From Bolinopsis microptera (lineage: Eukaryota > Ctenophora > Tentaculata > Lobata > Bolinopsidae): a stretch of DNA of 64,000 nt. How positions within the stretch are numbered: the stretch's first letter is position 1; every line of letters starts with the position of its first letter. A model generated the notes under the pieces. It made no database searches and was not told where the DNA came from. It saw only the letters and a list, made by a program, of their open reading frames with translations. The position numbers and the translations under genes were made by a program. Shown one piece after another: positions 1 through 22,888 of this stretch. Location of the stretch: assembly GCF_026151205.1 (NCBI RefSeq), contig NC_087073.1, forward strand, positions 21,232,837-21,296,836. The letters run 5' to 3'.

Positions 1-604
1 AGAAGGAAGGATATATAAAGGATAAGAAGGCCGGAAAAATTAACATATTCAAGGGAAGATCACAGTGGCGTTACGTGTCTAATTACCGGAGATGACCACT
101 AAAAGCCTTCTCAGTTAAATTGGTTGCAAACAATGTGCTTGTAATTAAAGTAATTATTCCATTAACAATAACAATTATTCCATTAATTAAATAGAAGTAG
201 GGTTGCCAAGCGATATTATCAGCGATAATTTTCCAAAAATCGTTATCGATTATCGCGAGAATTTTCGAGAATTATCGCGATAATCAACCAATTTTTATTA
301 GGGGAAAATGGCATAAATTTAACATATGTTCTAATCTGTATCTTTGTTTGTAGAGTAAAGCTAGCATAATTTGCAGTGTGATGGTCTACTGACGTGCTGC
401 ATGTAGTGTGTAGTGTGTATGTATTTGTGGCCGTGAAAATTGAAATGTTGCGTTATCGCATCTAGGTAAGTAGTTAGTAGGTAAATATAGGTAGTTAGTA
501 GGTGGCTTGAAAGTTGTATGCTCAGACGTAGTTATTGTTGTTTGTTGAAGCACAGAAAGGAACTGTAGTATGTTGATTGTTGAACTCAGACTGATAGAGA
601 AGGT
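1..604. other. Non-coding flank, AT-rich
   Basis: No gene is recognised here. Around 200-290 there is a run of near-palindromic ATTATCGCGATAAT-type sequence, and around 400-520 short degenerate GTAGT/GTAGGTA repeats. It may be the decayed 5' part of the retroelement that follows; nothing in it can be assigned to a family. Confidence 0.4.
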
Positions 605-1276
605 GTGATGGAAGGTATCCTCTCTGATGGTATACTGGATAATTGTTACTTTAAAGTAGGAGAGATCTTATATCGGCAACATATCGGTGTACCTATTGGA
701 ATCAACCCTGGTCCATATATTGCTAACTTAACACTTTGGTATTTTGAGAACAGTTTCCTAGATAGTACGTATAAAAATAGATACTATATTGTAAAGAAGT
801 TAAATAATACATTTAGACTTATAGATGATATTACTACCCTTAACTCTGATGGTTACTTAGAGGAATATTTTAAGTTAATATATCCAGACTCACTTACTCT
901 TAATAAGGAAAATGAAGTAGATAGTGCCGCCAATGTATTAGATCTTGATATTTCGATAAATAGAGAGGGGAAGTTTTCTTGTAGAGTTTATGATAAAAGG
1001 GATAAGTTTGGTTTTAAAGTGGTTAAGTTTCAACCTTTGATGAGTAATCAAGCTAGTAGTGTATTATATGGCACGTACTGTTCACAGGTTGTGAGATATT
1101 CTAGGATTTGTAATAACGTTGTTGCTTTTTCTGATAGGGTTTTGAAATTTACTGATGATTTAATTGAGTTGGGTTTTAGACGGGATCGTCTTAGTAAAAT
1201 ATACTTATCTGTGGTAAAGAGGCATGGGCTAAAGAATAAGTTTGGTATTGGGTGTGGAAATATATTAATGCCATAG
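605..1276 (+). pseudogene. Penelope-like reverse transcriptase fragment, 5'-truncated
   Basis: An open frame of about 222 codons (first ATG at 608) that reads as the C-terminal half of a reverse transcriptase of the Penelope-like type. Visible motifs in order: NCYFKVG..YRQHIGVPIGINPGPYIANL (palm motif, equivalent to the GIPMG..APxxANL block) at residues 12-42; the catalytic block LIDDIT near 72, where the family usually has YIDD and two aspartates are kept; and YDKRDKFGFKV with a following YG.Y.SQVVRYSR block near 125-165. No N-terminal fingers and no GIY-YIG endonuclease are seen, so it is a remnant. The next ~320 bases carry nothing recognisable. Assignment to Penelope-like elements rests on motif order recalled from invertebrate genomes; another chromosomal RT lineage is possible. 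Confidence 0.6.
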
Positions 1277-1600
1277 CTTGACCTAATGGCATCTATTTCT
1301 ATTGTTGCGATATATTTGTTGCACGTGTTGAATTTAGTTTTATAATAACTTTGCAACGGCGCAAATCGGAGTCTTAGAATTGCGCGGGAGATTACGCGGG
1401 AGATCTATTATTTAGTTTAATTATTGGGCCAGTTCGTTTTATGACGTGTTGACTACGTTTCAATATACTTTATCCCTACCGTTTTATTACATTTTTACTT
1501 TATTTACCTATTACTATACATATTTAATCTTAAATTATCATTTTAGTGGAACTATGTAAAAGGGGATCGTTGCTAGCGTCGAGATTGTCTTAACCCTGCC

Positions 1601-2110
1601 TTAGTCAGTTGAAAGTCTGATAGCATATGTTCCGTTTGATTTGACCAAACTAATGCCTTTCATTGCTTTATAGTTACCAAGGTAGTATTTCCTGTGTATG
1701 GAGAATGCTGGACAGCTTGTGAGGTAGTGTGCTGTAGTTTCCTTGTCTTCATCACACTTTTTGCATATGCTGTTGGGTTCGTTGCCTATCTTGTTTTGGA
1801 AATATCTGAGATAACTGCATTCTGTGAATAGATGTGTAAGAATTCTGGTATTGTCTCTATTTTGTCGTTTAACATCAAGGTGTCTGTAAAAGAAACTAAT
1901 AATGATGGATTGGTGAAAATCAGTGGAGGATCTGAAGAGTAAAATACGATTATAGTGAAGTCGAGAAAAGTAACTGTCTAAAATATTAGAGACAGAGAGC
2001 GAGTGTAAGGAGCAAAAGGAGGCGGTCCAATTAAATGGGAGGAGAGTCGGATCCTTTGTTTGCCAGTGAATCTGCAATATCATTGCCTTGTATACCACAA
2101 ATCTAATGTT
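1601..2110 (-). pseudogene. LINE RNase H / zinc-knuckle C-terminal fragment
   Basis: On the minus strand, near 2050-2100, is the RNase H hallmark GIQGNDIADSLANKGS (typical GIxGNxxADxLAKxGS). It is followed by an in-frame stop and a frameshift into a 165-codon frame ending at 1601. That frame ends with ECSYLRYFQNKIG..CKKC..DKETTAHYLTSCPAF, the Cys-Cys-His-Cys knuckle that closes many non-LTR retrotransposon ORF2 proteins. This is the 3' end of a LINE of the RNase H-bearing kind, broken by at least one frameshift and one stop. It faces the Penelope-like fragment upstream. Confidence 0.7.
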
Positions 2111-2321
2111 TACTTACTATTTCATGTTGTTCACCCTGTGCACACTGTTTGCACAGTGCACCACCTGTATTCAGTTGTGTTATTTGATTCGTATTTATAC
2201 CGATATCTCACAAGTAACTTACTACTACTACTAATTCCCTACTACTTACTACTACTACTAATTCCCTACTACTGACTAATACTACTAATTGCCTACTACT
2301 CGCAGTAGTGTGTAGGTAAAG
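2111..2321 (+). other. Upstream region of the mannosidase gene with TAC-rich repeats
   Basis: About 210 bases between the LINE remnant and the mannosidase start codon. They contain imperfect TACTACTACTAATTCCCTAC repeats (about 2215-2310). No TATA box or defined initiator could be fixed by eye. Confidence 0.4.
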
Positions 2322-12509
<10,188 letters not shown>

Positions 12510-13659
12510 CCTATTAGTGTGCAGTGATTAATTTAAATTATTGGTATTTTATTTTACATAACTGAATATAGTTATTATTTCCAACCCATTTATTTGGACG
12601 GACATTAAATGAACGGACATAATTATGAACGGACATTAATATGAACGCTAGAAGGCATTCAAAACCATCAAAAATCCGAATTTTTTTTTCTTTTTTTTAA
12701 CGTTTTTTATTTCAGCAAATGATTTTTAAATCATTTTATACAGTAATGAGTAATCAGTAGTTAATGACTAGACAGGGTTATTGAAAATTACAAAGAATAA
12801 AATGGCGCGTCTGGACTTGGGACCAGCTCATACATCATTGATCATAGTACATTTCATTAATGGCAATGCCCTCTGAAAACCATTCTGCTAGCTAAAAAAT
12901 GATATATTGTTAGGCATTAGGTAAAACGACAAACGTACTAAAAATTAAAATTAAGATTAAAAATTGAAAACGAACTGAACTAACAAAAAGAATGACACGT
13001 CATGCTAAAAATATACATATTCCGAAGTAAGATAAGAAAAGCAGTCGTTAAGCAGTAAAAATGTTAAAATGATCAGTGTCTGATATTACTGGGCCGCGCT
13101 CAGCCTGTCATTCCGCCTAATCTCTATTCATGTTTATGAACACGATAGCCTGAGGTCCCCAGGTAATGTCTGATAGTAAGATCACATATCATCTTCATCA
13201 AATTAAATGAGTTTTCGTGCATGAAATATGAAATAATCCATGCTTAAAGCATTAGTGATTTCTAGCTTTATGGAAACCTTTTTTATCAAACTACCCCGCG
13301 TGGCTATGCGTGGTAATGCATGTTTTCCTTTGACCATTGTTAATGATCTGGCCCGGCGCGCGTTACTTCGTAGCACTTGCCATCGGGCCATTTCGAGAAG
13401 AAAGCGGCGCGCGCTACTTTGTACTTCGAAGAAATTTAGACGAGTAACATCCGTCAAGTTTTTCTTTGATTGACGATGTCAACCCATCGACTTCGAGATT
13501 GTTGCTCTGCAAAGCAAAGCAACGATCGAAGATGCGAAACAAAAATGCGAAGCAAGAATGCTAGTTTGCGCGGCTCTTACTAATGACTAATTCGCTCGCC
13601 CAAAAATTTCACGTGACTTTGGTTTTAATGGTTTTGCAACCGTACAAAACGGTTTTACT

Positions 13660-13755
13660 TAAACCCTAATCCCATGCCAACCCTAACTTTAACCATAACC
13701 CCGACGCTATCCATAACCCTTACCACAATCCTAACCCTAACCCAAGCCTTAAACA
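13660..13755 (+). repeat. Degenerate CCCTAA-like stretch
   Basis: Repeated AACCCTAA, AACCCTTA and AACCATAA-type hexamers over ~90 bases (e.g. CCTAACCCTAACCC near 13730), resembling an old interstitial telomere-type repeat. Too degenerate to claim a telomere. Confidence 0.4.
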
Positions 13756-13835
13756 ATCGAATTCATGTTTTATTAGCATGTCACGTGACCAAAACGGTTT
13801 TTTGCCCATAACTCTCCCAGGAAGCATTTTTACCC

Positions 13836-13905
13836 TACGTCATGGAGGGTGAGTCGGAATCAGCATCCAAAAATACACCGATTCGGATCAATTTCACACC
13901 CAAAC
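13836..13905 (+). repeat. Dispersed repeat copy C
   Basis: Matches the 8583-8655 copy (GGAATCAGC.TCC.AAAATACA core). It is followed near 13940-13960 by GGACGAGCGATTTAGTAGAA, which is also echoed after the copy at 5772. Confidence 0.6.
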
Positions 13906-14097
13906 TAAGGGCCTTTTCACAAGAATTTTCTTAAAATTTGGACGAGCGATTTAGTAGAAGCGAGTTTGCGCGGCGCGTCGAAGCGCTCGAAGTTTTCCTT
14001 TGTGACACGTGACACCATAAGAAAAACTACCAGTACCTACCTACTATACCCATTCTCAATTCCTACCACTTTTAACCATCTACTAAAAAAGTTGATG

Positions 14098-14173
14098 GAT
14101 AAAATGATTATATAAAAAATGATTATATAAAAAATGATTATATAAAAAATGATTATATAAAAAATGATTATGT
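14098..14173 (+). repeat. 15-bp tandem repeat, 5 copies
   Basis: Unit AAAATGATTATATAA, near-perfect, in intergenic DNA upstream of the acyl-CoA synthetase 3' end. Confidence 0.95.
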
Positions 14174-15125
14174 TATTGTTTTCTTGATGAAGCCGTTCGG
14201 AAATAACATGCGCACAGACAGACAGACAGCTACAGACACACCTTCTGAGATTATAGTTATACGGTTTAAGATAACCTACCAAGATAAGACGCGCGCCGAG
14301 TTGGACTCGTCGACGATCTAGGAACAAATATTTAATTTTACGAACAAATATTTTATGAGTATCACCCGTTAAACTTAATCGTCAGCTGCGTCTATCATTA
14401 TGTAATTGTAGGGCGTATGTAAGTATTGGAATGAAGGAGAATCCCATCCCCTACAGTGAACTCTCTTTTGAAATATAAACAGCAGACATTTTCTTTTTTA
14501 AACTTTAATGAAACCGAAGAACGGTACATGAATTGAATATGATCACTTTTTAGTTCACATTTAGTGTTAACAATATACTGCGACATATCACTTTAATGTC
14601 AGATTTAATAATTGATAATGAAAAATAGAACCTGATATAAATATGTATCGGTACTCGTGTATTGAATTTAGAGAAATTTTAGAAAAACTTCTCTTTTACT
14701 TTACCAAACATGCGATATATAATACTATACACAAAGAAATTAATTACAACCTGACTGGTAGTGGTATAAAATAAGGGCTTTAAAGTCACATTCCATATTT
14801 ATAACATCAGATAGATTGTAGAATTTATAATTTCACAACTACCCCACATAAATTTACCCAATTTGTAACAAAATACGCACATAAAGTCCCAAAGCTAATA
14901 ATTTAGGGTAAATCGTGCACAATCATACTAAATTAAAACAGTTAGCAGTATAAAAATATAATTCTGCGATCCTATCTGAAGAGAAATTATAATATCTACA
15001 AAATTTAATATGCTTCGTTAATATTGTGTCATTATGTAAAATATGTCATCGAAGTAAAATATCTGCACAAGTTTTCAATTTTCAAAATATTTCGTTCAGT
15101 ATTTGATCTTTATTTCCGTAGTGAT

Positions 15126-18100
15126 TTAATCCAATCCCTCATATATTGTGTCTATTTCCTCCTTATAATATTTAACGATATTGTGTCGTTTCAGTTTGAA
15201 TGTAGGGGTAGTCAGATCGTTCTCAACAGTGAAGGGTTCGTGTGAAAGATGTATTTTCTTGGCAAACTCGAAACTTTTTAATCCACCGGCACGTCCTTTT
15301 TCGTTTACCTGAACAAGGAAACATTAAACCTGGCATAATAAAGCTTTGTTATTTTAAATTTTAAATAAAACACAAAGTAACTGCCAATCATCAAAACATT
15401 TCCTCACCTGTTTCACGATCTCGTCCTTCAAGTCGTCTGTCTTGCACAGCTCCTCGTAACTCCCCTTAATACCTTTACTATCAGCCCAGGAAGCTGTGGC
15501 TAGCTCATCCGGTACAACTATAGCAACCAAGTTGCTCTTCAGGGAGTGCCCGTAGATCATGCACTGACCTACAAGCGGTGATCTGTCGTACAACAGCTCG
15601 ATCTTCTCCGGAGCAATGTATTCTCCCTGAGATTCCAGATATTAGTGTCATGGTATAAGCTGAGTAACAATTTCTACTTTATCATACTGTTAATCTTGGG
15701 ATAATCTCATACATGTCAAGTGTCAACTCCAAATCAAACCTGGCTGAGTTTGAATATGTTCTTCTTCCTGTCGATGATCCGGAGGGCCCAATCCTCAGTC
15801 CACTCTCCGATATCCCCGGTATGTAACCACCCGTCCTCATCCACTGTTTCTTTTGTCTTCTCCTAGATTGACAGTGTTTAGTATAATACATGGTATACAT
15901 GGTATACATGGTATACATGGTATAGATATTTGTAATAATGTAGACTAGGAGTAGGGTGACGGGGCATATGGAAATTTCATCAACTAAAGTTTTCAAAAAT
16001 AACATCATGTCATGAAGCATTACCTCGTTTTTATAGTATCCCTTGAAGACGTTGATGCCCTTGATACAGACCTCCCCCTTGTTCTCGGACGCCAGGTATC
16101 CCATCTCCTCCACGCTCATCAACTTAATCTGGCACGTGTCCAGAACACCTCCCACGTGACCAACAGAGTGGTCAGAGTAGTGGGTCACAGTACAAGCCCC
16201 GCAGCATTCCGTCTGTCCGTAGCCCTGAATAATGGTATTTTTAACAAAGTTGGTTCGGACTTCAAAGTTGGTTTTCAAAAGTAACAAATTTGTAATCCTT
16301 TGAATCGTAAATCTATTTAATAATGCGCATTTGGCCAACATTTTGATTATTTCCAGTGCAAGCTAATGAGAATCAAGATACACAGTGTAAAATTTGTGTC
16401 AACTAATCATGACAGAAATTAATTTAAGATCACAGGAGAGCTGATCTACTGATACGTAATTATCATAATTACCAACCTCAAACACGGATGCGCCTAAAGC
16501 TGCTCTGAAGAATTGGAGAATTTGAGGTTTGATTGGGGCAGCACCAACAGCGATCACCCTTATGTTGCCTCCTAACATATTCTGGATCTGAAATCGGGAA
16601 ATTATTACTCAGGAGCATGTTTAAAATAAAATCTAAATCTAAAATCACTATTCAAAACGAAGCGAGAAATAGAGAAAATATCTGTTGAATTAAGGTTAAA
16701 TAAACCTGTTTATATATAAATTCAACAGAATATATACGAACCTTCTTGAAGATAACATAGTCCCACATGGAGCTCTTTGTAACATATCCAGCCTCGACAC
16801 CCTTCATCTTACTGTTGAGCGCAAAGTTGAAGAGAGCGGACTTTAGTTTAGAAGCTCCCACCTCAGTCATGACCTTGTCATACAACCTGTTTAGGATTCT
16901 GGGTACCGCAGGGAAAAAAGAGGGTTTCAGAGCCTGCATGTTTATTGCTAGTTTCTTGACATCACCCTCCCAAAAACCGATGCTTGCTCCCACCAGAATC
17001 ATGGAAGTTTGAACCAGACGCTCGAAGATGTGAGATGCTGGCAGGTAGGAGACATGGACATCATCCTTCTTCATCACACAGTCACCAAGCTGTGTCATCA
17101 CGCTCACTGTTGCGGCCACTAGGTTACGGTGGGTCAGCATCGCTCCTTTCGGGAAACCCGTAGTACCTGGGAAAATCCATTTAGAAATTGTAAAAAGATA
17201 CATGAGGGAGAGATAAATTAATGTTGAAGTCAAGTAAAAGTTTAAAAAGGAGGAAAAGAGATACTGACCACTTGTGTAGCAGAGAGTACAAACATCGTCA
17301 GGAGTAGGGAAGTTAGGCTCAACAGGGTTATCCTTCCCAGTCTGAACAAACTGATCCCAAGTCACCAGATCAACACCATGCTCCTCGGCTGCTTTCAGCT
17401 CCTCGGGGGTACACTCTTTGATATCAGGAGAGGGCAGCTTTACAAGGAGCTTTACTGTCTGGGTTTCAGGCAGGTACGAAAGATAACTTTTCAGAGTTTT
17501 GGGATGAGCGAAGAGAACAGTTAGACCGCATTGGTTGAGGATGTATTTCACACCTTCCTCTCCGAGGGTGTCGTATAACGGCACCATCGTCATGGCCTGA
17601 ACATCACACCCCAGCGAGAGTAAGGACCACTCCGCTGTGTTTTGTGAGCTGATTCCTACCATACTATTTTTCTCAAGTCCTCGGAATATCAGAGCAGATC
17701 CTATCTGTTTCCGTATCGTATCTGCTTCGTTATACGAAACAAACGTATATCCCTGAAACAATACATTCAGACACAGCTAGATACAGTAAAACCCCGATTT
17801 ACTGCGGAGTTTGGGGGAAGGGAACATCCGCGGTAAATCGGGGTTCTGCTTGTTTACATTATGCATGTAAACTGTTAAGCCCTATTTGGGGGAAGGACTT
17901 GCCCGCGGTAAATCGGGGTTTGACTGCACCTGGAGCTGGTGAACTCTTTTAAAATGATAAATCAATTTTGCACTTGATTTTTTTGGTCGTATTGTGTATG
18001 CAATTTGTAAAAACAACAACTTATCAATAACTACCTCTCCTTGGGTCGTTCCGAGGAAGTTCCCATCCCCAGTCACCTTCCTCCCCTCCTCAAACAAATC

Positions 18101-18211
18101 CGGTAAGGTCCGTTCCGGATTAGTCACTCCGTACAAACCCTTGCCTTCGGAGTGGATACTAATCCGGGCCCCCTCGGTCGTGCCCGGAGCTTCTAGCGAC
18201 AGTGCTGCCAT
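15126..18211 (-). CDS. Long-chain acyl-CoA synthetase (ACSL-type), 8 exons
   Basis: Activates long-chain fatty acids to acyl-CoA with ATP, on ER, mitochondrial or peroxisomal membranes (family knowledge). Exons, in transcript order: 18211-18035 (ATG), 17752-17269, 17166-16742, 16587-16477, 16224-16024, 15862-15740, 15626-15408, 15308-15126 (TAA). All have AG/GT borders and matching phases; 640 aa. Adenylate-forming motifs in order: [18 protein letters not shown] at ~218 (its codon for G221 is split by the intron 17167-17268), YGQTECCG at ~401, DGWLHTGD at ~476, and [23 protein letters not shown] at ~496-518, the ACSL A8/A10 signature. It ends LTPTFKLKR..., as ACSLs do. It is somewhat shorter than vertebrate ACSL1 (about 700) because there is no N-terminal membrane helix, so an alternative upstream first exon is possible. 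An AATAAA lies at 15114-15109, just past the stop. Confidence 0.94.
15890..15925 (-). repeat. 10-bp tandem repeat in ACSL intron
   Basis: About four copies of GTATACATGG inside the intron between exons 16224-16024 and 15862-15740. Not coding. Confidence 0.8.
17784..17926. mobile_element. Short pogo/Tigger-like MITE in ACSL intron 1
   Basis: 143 bp with terminal inverted repeats: left end CAGTAAAACCCCGATTTACT, and the right end read on the other strand is CAGTCAAACCCCGATTTACC. The left flank is TA and the right flank CA, so a TA target duplication would be half-eroded. An internal copy of the terminus (GCGGTAAATCGGGGTTC at ~17831) suggests an internal duplication. The CAGT start, the CCCCG-rich end and the TA site suggest the Tc1/mariner-pogo group; it encodes nothing. 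Confidence 0.65.
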
Positions 18212-20503
18212 TTTCTGGAAAGAATGGTGAGGTGACGATGTTGGTTTTAATATACATATTGAATACATAAAATGCAAGAACATATTTAAGTTAAACTTAA
18301 CCTACAGAGCTTAGCTATGAATTGGAGAAACTAAAATTGTCTGCCAAGAAATTAATTTCATGAATGGACGATTATTTTTTGCCGCATGGTTAATGTTCTT
18401 AAGTTCCATTAGTTGTTCCATTAGCTAGTGTTACTTTAGAGAGAGAGAGAGAGAGGGCTGCGGGAGCTAGAGAGAAGTTAAATGTGGTAAAATATTGTAT
18501 ATAATTATATTATTGTGCAATGTACGGCTCCGTGGACTCAAACTTAATGAAAGTCAGGACAATGTCAAACAATGAATAAGATCAACAGTGAGGCTCTTTA
18601 AAGAGCTGTTTCTGTAGCGTGTGTAGGTGTTTAGGAAACACACGTGTCAGTAGAATATTAACAGGAAAATGGGCAAAAGACAAAAAGACGAAAGAAGTCC
18701 AAAGAACTGAAGTTGGAATCATTTCGGATCGTAGAAGCCAACCTTTACCTTTCATCAACAGTTTAAGATATTCTACGTTTGGGCGAGGCAATGTTAACTA
18801 TCTTATGAGACATATTTATGTTCGACATTATTCCGGTGACCTAAATGATTTGGGAATGAACATATGAGGATTTGTGTCCGAAAAGCCGTAGACTTTCGTA
18901 CCATTTAGATATGTCTTTTAAGGTATACTATCGATTCTGGAAGTTAATAAAGCATTGTCGTTTGATACTTATCTAAACAGAAAAAAGGATTACCACTAAC
19001 TAATTGGTGGTATTGGTAAAAAAGGCGTGGATTTTCCAAATGTCACAGGATTGAAGATGTTTGCCTTTGTCAATTTGATTTGAGGGTCCATTTAGTATAA
19101 CTAGCGGAAATAAAACCCGTCTAACGTTAAGTAATAAGTGGTGTCAATCTAAAACAATATCTATTTCTTTTGTGATGTACATTTAAAGGTGAAACTTCCA
19201 GTATCTAGGGTCAAATTAAAATTCATATATCTACTAATGTAGAATAAATATTGAAATCCAAATTCCTGATACACGGGCCGCATTCCTTTAACAACAACAT
19301 AACTGAATAGTGAACTCGTATTCAAACTAAGTTATAACTTAGTTATAACTAACTTATTATCTTATCTAAGTATCGTTGACATATAGGCTTATGTTAAAGA
19401 GAAGGTTTTACATGATATCATAGACTGCAAAAATAGCTTGCTCGTTACATTGAAAGCTGAACAAGAACTGATGATTATCTTTAACTAACTGCTCCTGTTA
19501 AAATAGGAACTCTCTAAATAAAAGTCTAATAATCGAAGTCTTAGAAAAATGTCTTCGTTAACATCTAGAAAAGTGTTAAACTTAAAGGAGGCATCTGAAC
19601 ATCAAAATATAATTTGAAACATTAAAGTAACGTTATTCAAATCTCAAACATAAAAAGTATATTTCAAAGCTTTTTGTTTTGATTATATGATTGTGAGTGT
19701 ATATACGATAAAGACGATTGCCAAGGAATTTACAACTCGTGTCTTCAAAATAATTCCTTTGAATTGTAACTTATTGCTTATTGTTATGTTAGAGTTATAA
19801 TTATCGCGCATCAGTACCATTATGCCAGTATGAAGACTTTTATTCAAATTTCTGATCGTTTCTGAATAGACTCAGTGAAGAAAGATTCTAATGGAAATAA
19901 ATAGCTGAATAACGTATCGACATTTCTAAGTCATACTCATATTCTCTAATTATTTGTCATATAGTAGTGTTGAAAGTATTCAGAAACAATCAGAAATTTA
20001 AATAAAAGAACTATCAAATCATGAGACTCAAAAACACTACACGAATCCACATTCCACAAGTATGAAGACTGTAATGTTAGCGCCACGTTAAATGTAGTAC
20101 ATTGGAATTTGGACACATCCCAAAATGTCATAAATCATGTATTCTACAATGTACAACCATTTATATTTTATTGCTACATATAGTATCAAAGAACTTTATA
20201 TGCTATAATATCTTAATTAGAGTACACTGAACAGTACTACAGTTTCCACTTTGCAGAGTTATGAAGATTGAAGAAACATTTTCACTAGAACCTAGAGGAC
20301 TAGGACTAACAATGTATAACAGAGTGTATGAGCCGTTACCGGTTGTAAAGATCATTATTCTAATTAGATCATACAGTTGGGCCGATCGTCTGATCTATTC
20401 CACTAAACCGTCTATAAGCTAGTGTAGTTACTACAGTATCTGGTCTAGTACGAGATACAGTTATTTGTTGTAGTGAGATCTTGTAGCAAGACCTCTAATA
20501 GCC
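18212..20503. other. Intergenic, upstream of the acyl-CoA synthetase
   Basis: No gene is recognised; several 60-80 codon frames here look like chance. It contains a (GA)n run at ~18439-18453, a second copy of the 11505 dispersed repeat at 19590-19700, and duplicated TAACTTAGTTATAACTTA at ~19330. The ACSL promoter should be in the first few hundred bases but no motif is decisive. Confidence 0.45.
19590..19700 (+). repeat. Dispersed repeat, copy 2
   Basis: AACGTTATTCAAATCTCAAA and TATATTTCAAAGCTTTTTGT pair with 11505-11612. Same strand, same order of blocks. Confidence 0.65.
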
Positions 20504-22888
20504 GAGTGTAGAAGTGAGCCAGGCTGCTTTGTGTTAGAGATGAGATAAGAGTGTAGAAGTGAGCCAGGCTGCTTTGTGTTAGAGATGAGATAAGAGTGTA
20601 GAAGTGAGCCAGGCTGCTTTGTGTTAGAGATAAGATAAGAGTGTAGAAGTGAGCCAGGCTGCTTTGTGTTAGAGATGAGATAAGAGTGTAGAAGTGAGCC
20701 AGGCTGCTTTGTGTTAGAGATGAGATAAGAGTGTAGAAGTGAGCCAGGCTGCTTTGTGTTAGAGATAAGATAAGAGTGTAGAAGTGAGCCAGGCTGCTTT
20801 GTGTTAGAGATAAGATAAGAGTGTAGAAGTGAGCCAGGCTGCTTTGTGTTAGAGATGAGATAAGAGGATGTGGAAGTGAGTCAGGCTGCTTTGTGTTAGA
20901 GATGAGATAAGAGTGTAGAAGTGAGTCAGGCTGCTTTGTGTTAGAGATAAGATAAGAGTGTAGAAGTGAGTCAGGCTGCTTTGTGTTAGAGATGAGATAA
21001 GAGTGTAGAAGTGAGTCAGGCTGCTTTGTGTTAGAGATGAGATAAGAGTGTAGAAGTGAGCCAGGCTGCTTTGTGTTAGAGATGAGATAAGAGTGTAGAA
21101 GTGAGCCAGGCTGCTTTGTGTTAGAGATGAGATAAGAGTGTAAAAGTGAGCCAGGCTGCTTTGTGTTAGAGATGAGATAAGAGTGTAGAAGTGAGCCAGG
21201 CTGCTTTGTGTTAGAGATGAGATAAGAGTGTAAAAGTGAGCCAGGCTGCTTTGTGTTAGAGATGAGATAAGAGTGTAGAAGTGAGCCAGGCTGCTTTGTG
21301 TTAGAGATGAGATAAGAGTGTAGAAGTGAGCCAGGCTGCTTTGTGTTAGAGATAAGATAAGAGTGTAGAAGTGAGCCAGGCTGCTTTGTGTTAGAGATGA
21401 GATAAGAGTGTAGAAGTGAGCCAGGCTGCTTTGTGTTAGAGATGAGATAAGAGTGTAAAAGTGAGCCAGGCTGCTTTGTGTTAGAGATGAGATAAGAGTG
21501 TAGAAGTGAGCCAGGCTGCTTTGTGTTAGAGATGAGATAAGAGTGTAGAAGTGAGCCAGGCTGCTTTGTGTTAGAGATAAGATAAGAGTGTAGAAGTGAG
21601 TCAGGCTGCTTTGTGTTAGAGATGAGATAAGAGTGTAGAAGTGAGCCAGGCTGCTTTGTGTTAGAGATAAGATAAGAGTGTAGAAGTGAGCCAGGCTGCT
21701 TTGTGTTAGAGATAAGATAAGAGTGTAGAAGTGAGCCAGGCTGCTTTGTGTTAGAGATGAGATAAGAGTGTAGAAGTGAGCCAGGCTGCTTTGTGTTAGA
21801 GATAAGATAAGAGTGTAGAAGTGAGCCAGGCTGCTTTGTGTTAAGGATGAGATAAGAGTGTAGAAGTGAGCCAGGCTGCTTTGTGTTAGGGATGAGATAA
21901 GAGTGTAGAAGTGAGCCAGGCTGCTTTGTGCTAGAGATGAGATAAGAGTGTAGAAGTGAGCCAGGCTGCTTTGTGTTAGAGATAAGATAAGAGTGTAGAA
22001 GTGAGCCAGGCTGCTTTGTGTTAGAGATGAGATAAGAGTGTAGAAGTGAGCCAGGCTGCTTTGTGTTAGAGATGAGATAAGAGTGTAGAAGTGAGTCAGG
22101 CTGCTTTGTGTTAGAGATAAGATAACAGTGTAGAAGTGAGCCAGGCTGCTTTGTGTTAGAGATGAGATAAGAGTGTAGAAGTGAGCCAGGCTGCTTTGTT
22201 TTAGAGATGAGATAAGAGGATGTGGAAGTGAGTCAGGCTGCTTTGTGTTAGAGATAAGATAAGAGTGTAGAAGTGAGCCAGGCTGCTTTGTGTTAGAGAT
22301 GAGATAAGAGTGTAGAAGTGAGCCAGGCTGCTTTGTGTTAAGGATGAGATAAGAGTGTAGAAGTGAGCCAGGCTGCTTTGTGTTAGGGATGAGATAAGAG
22401 TGTAGAAGTGAGCCAGGCTGCTTTGTGTTAGAGATAAGATAAGAGTGTAGAAGTGAGCCAGGCTGCTTTGTGCTAGAGATGAGATAAGAGTGTAGAAGTG
22501 AGCCAGGCTGCTTTGTGTTAGAGATAAGATAAGAGTGTAGAAGTGAGCCAGGCTGCTTTGTGTTAGAGATGAGATAAGAGTGTAGAAGTGAGCCAGGCTG
22601 CTTTGTGTTAGAGATGAGATAAGAGTGTAGAAGTGAGTCAGGCTGCTTTGTGTTAGAGATAAGATAAGAGTGTAGAAGTGAGCCAGGCTGCTTTGTGTTA
22701 GAGATGAGATAAGAGTGTAGAAGTGAGCCAGGCTGCTATGTTTTAGAGATGAGATAAGAGGATGTGGAAGTGAGTCAGGCTGCTTTGTGTTAGAGATAAG
22801 ATAAGAGTGTAGAAGTGAGCCAGGCTGCTTTGTGTTAGAGATGAGATAAGAGTGTAGAAGTGAGCCAGGCTGCTTTGTGTTAGAGATA
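20504..22888 (+). repeat. 45-bp minisatellite, ~53 copies, with higher-order duplications
   Basis: The unit begins GAGTGTAGAAGTGAGCCAGG and ends AGAGATGAGATAA. Variant units (GAGGATGTGGAAGTGAGTCAGG, TTAAGGATGAG, TTAGGGATGAG, TGCTAGAGATG) recur in the same order near 21840-22240 and 22340-22790. This shows that blocks of roughly 500-550 bp (11-12 units) were copied after the monomers diverged. No open frame of note. Confidence 0.97.

Larger units (their letters stand above)
12510..15125. other. Intergenic region between mannosidase and acyl-CoA synthetase
   Basis: No gene is recognised. An AATAAA near 12796 could serve the mannosidase transcript. From ~13300 to 14000 the base composition changes: GC-rich palindromic pieces (GGCGCGCG, TTGCGCGGC), a degenerate CCCTAA-type stretch, a GTCACGTGAC palindrome near 13780 and a dispersed repeat at 13840. 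The rest is AT-rich. Confidence 0.5.

Noticed and set aside
13660-13755. Telomere end or telomeric junction
   Set aside because: The CCCTAA-like words are too degenerate and lie between genes; at most an old interstitial trace.
20504-22888. CRISPR-like array
   Set aside because: Units are contiguous 45-mers without unique spacers, in a eukaryotic context; an ordinary minisatellite.
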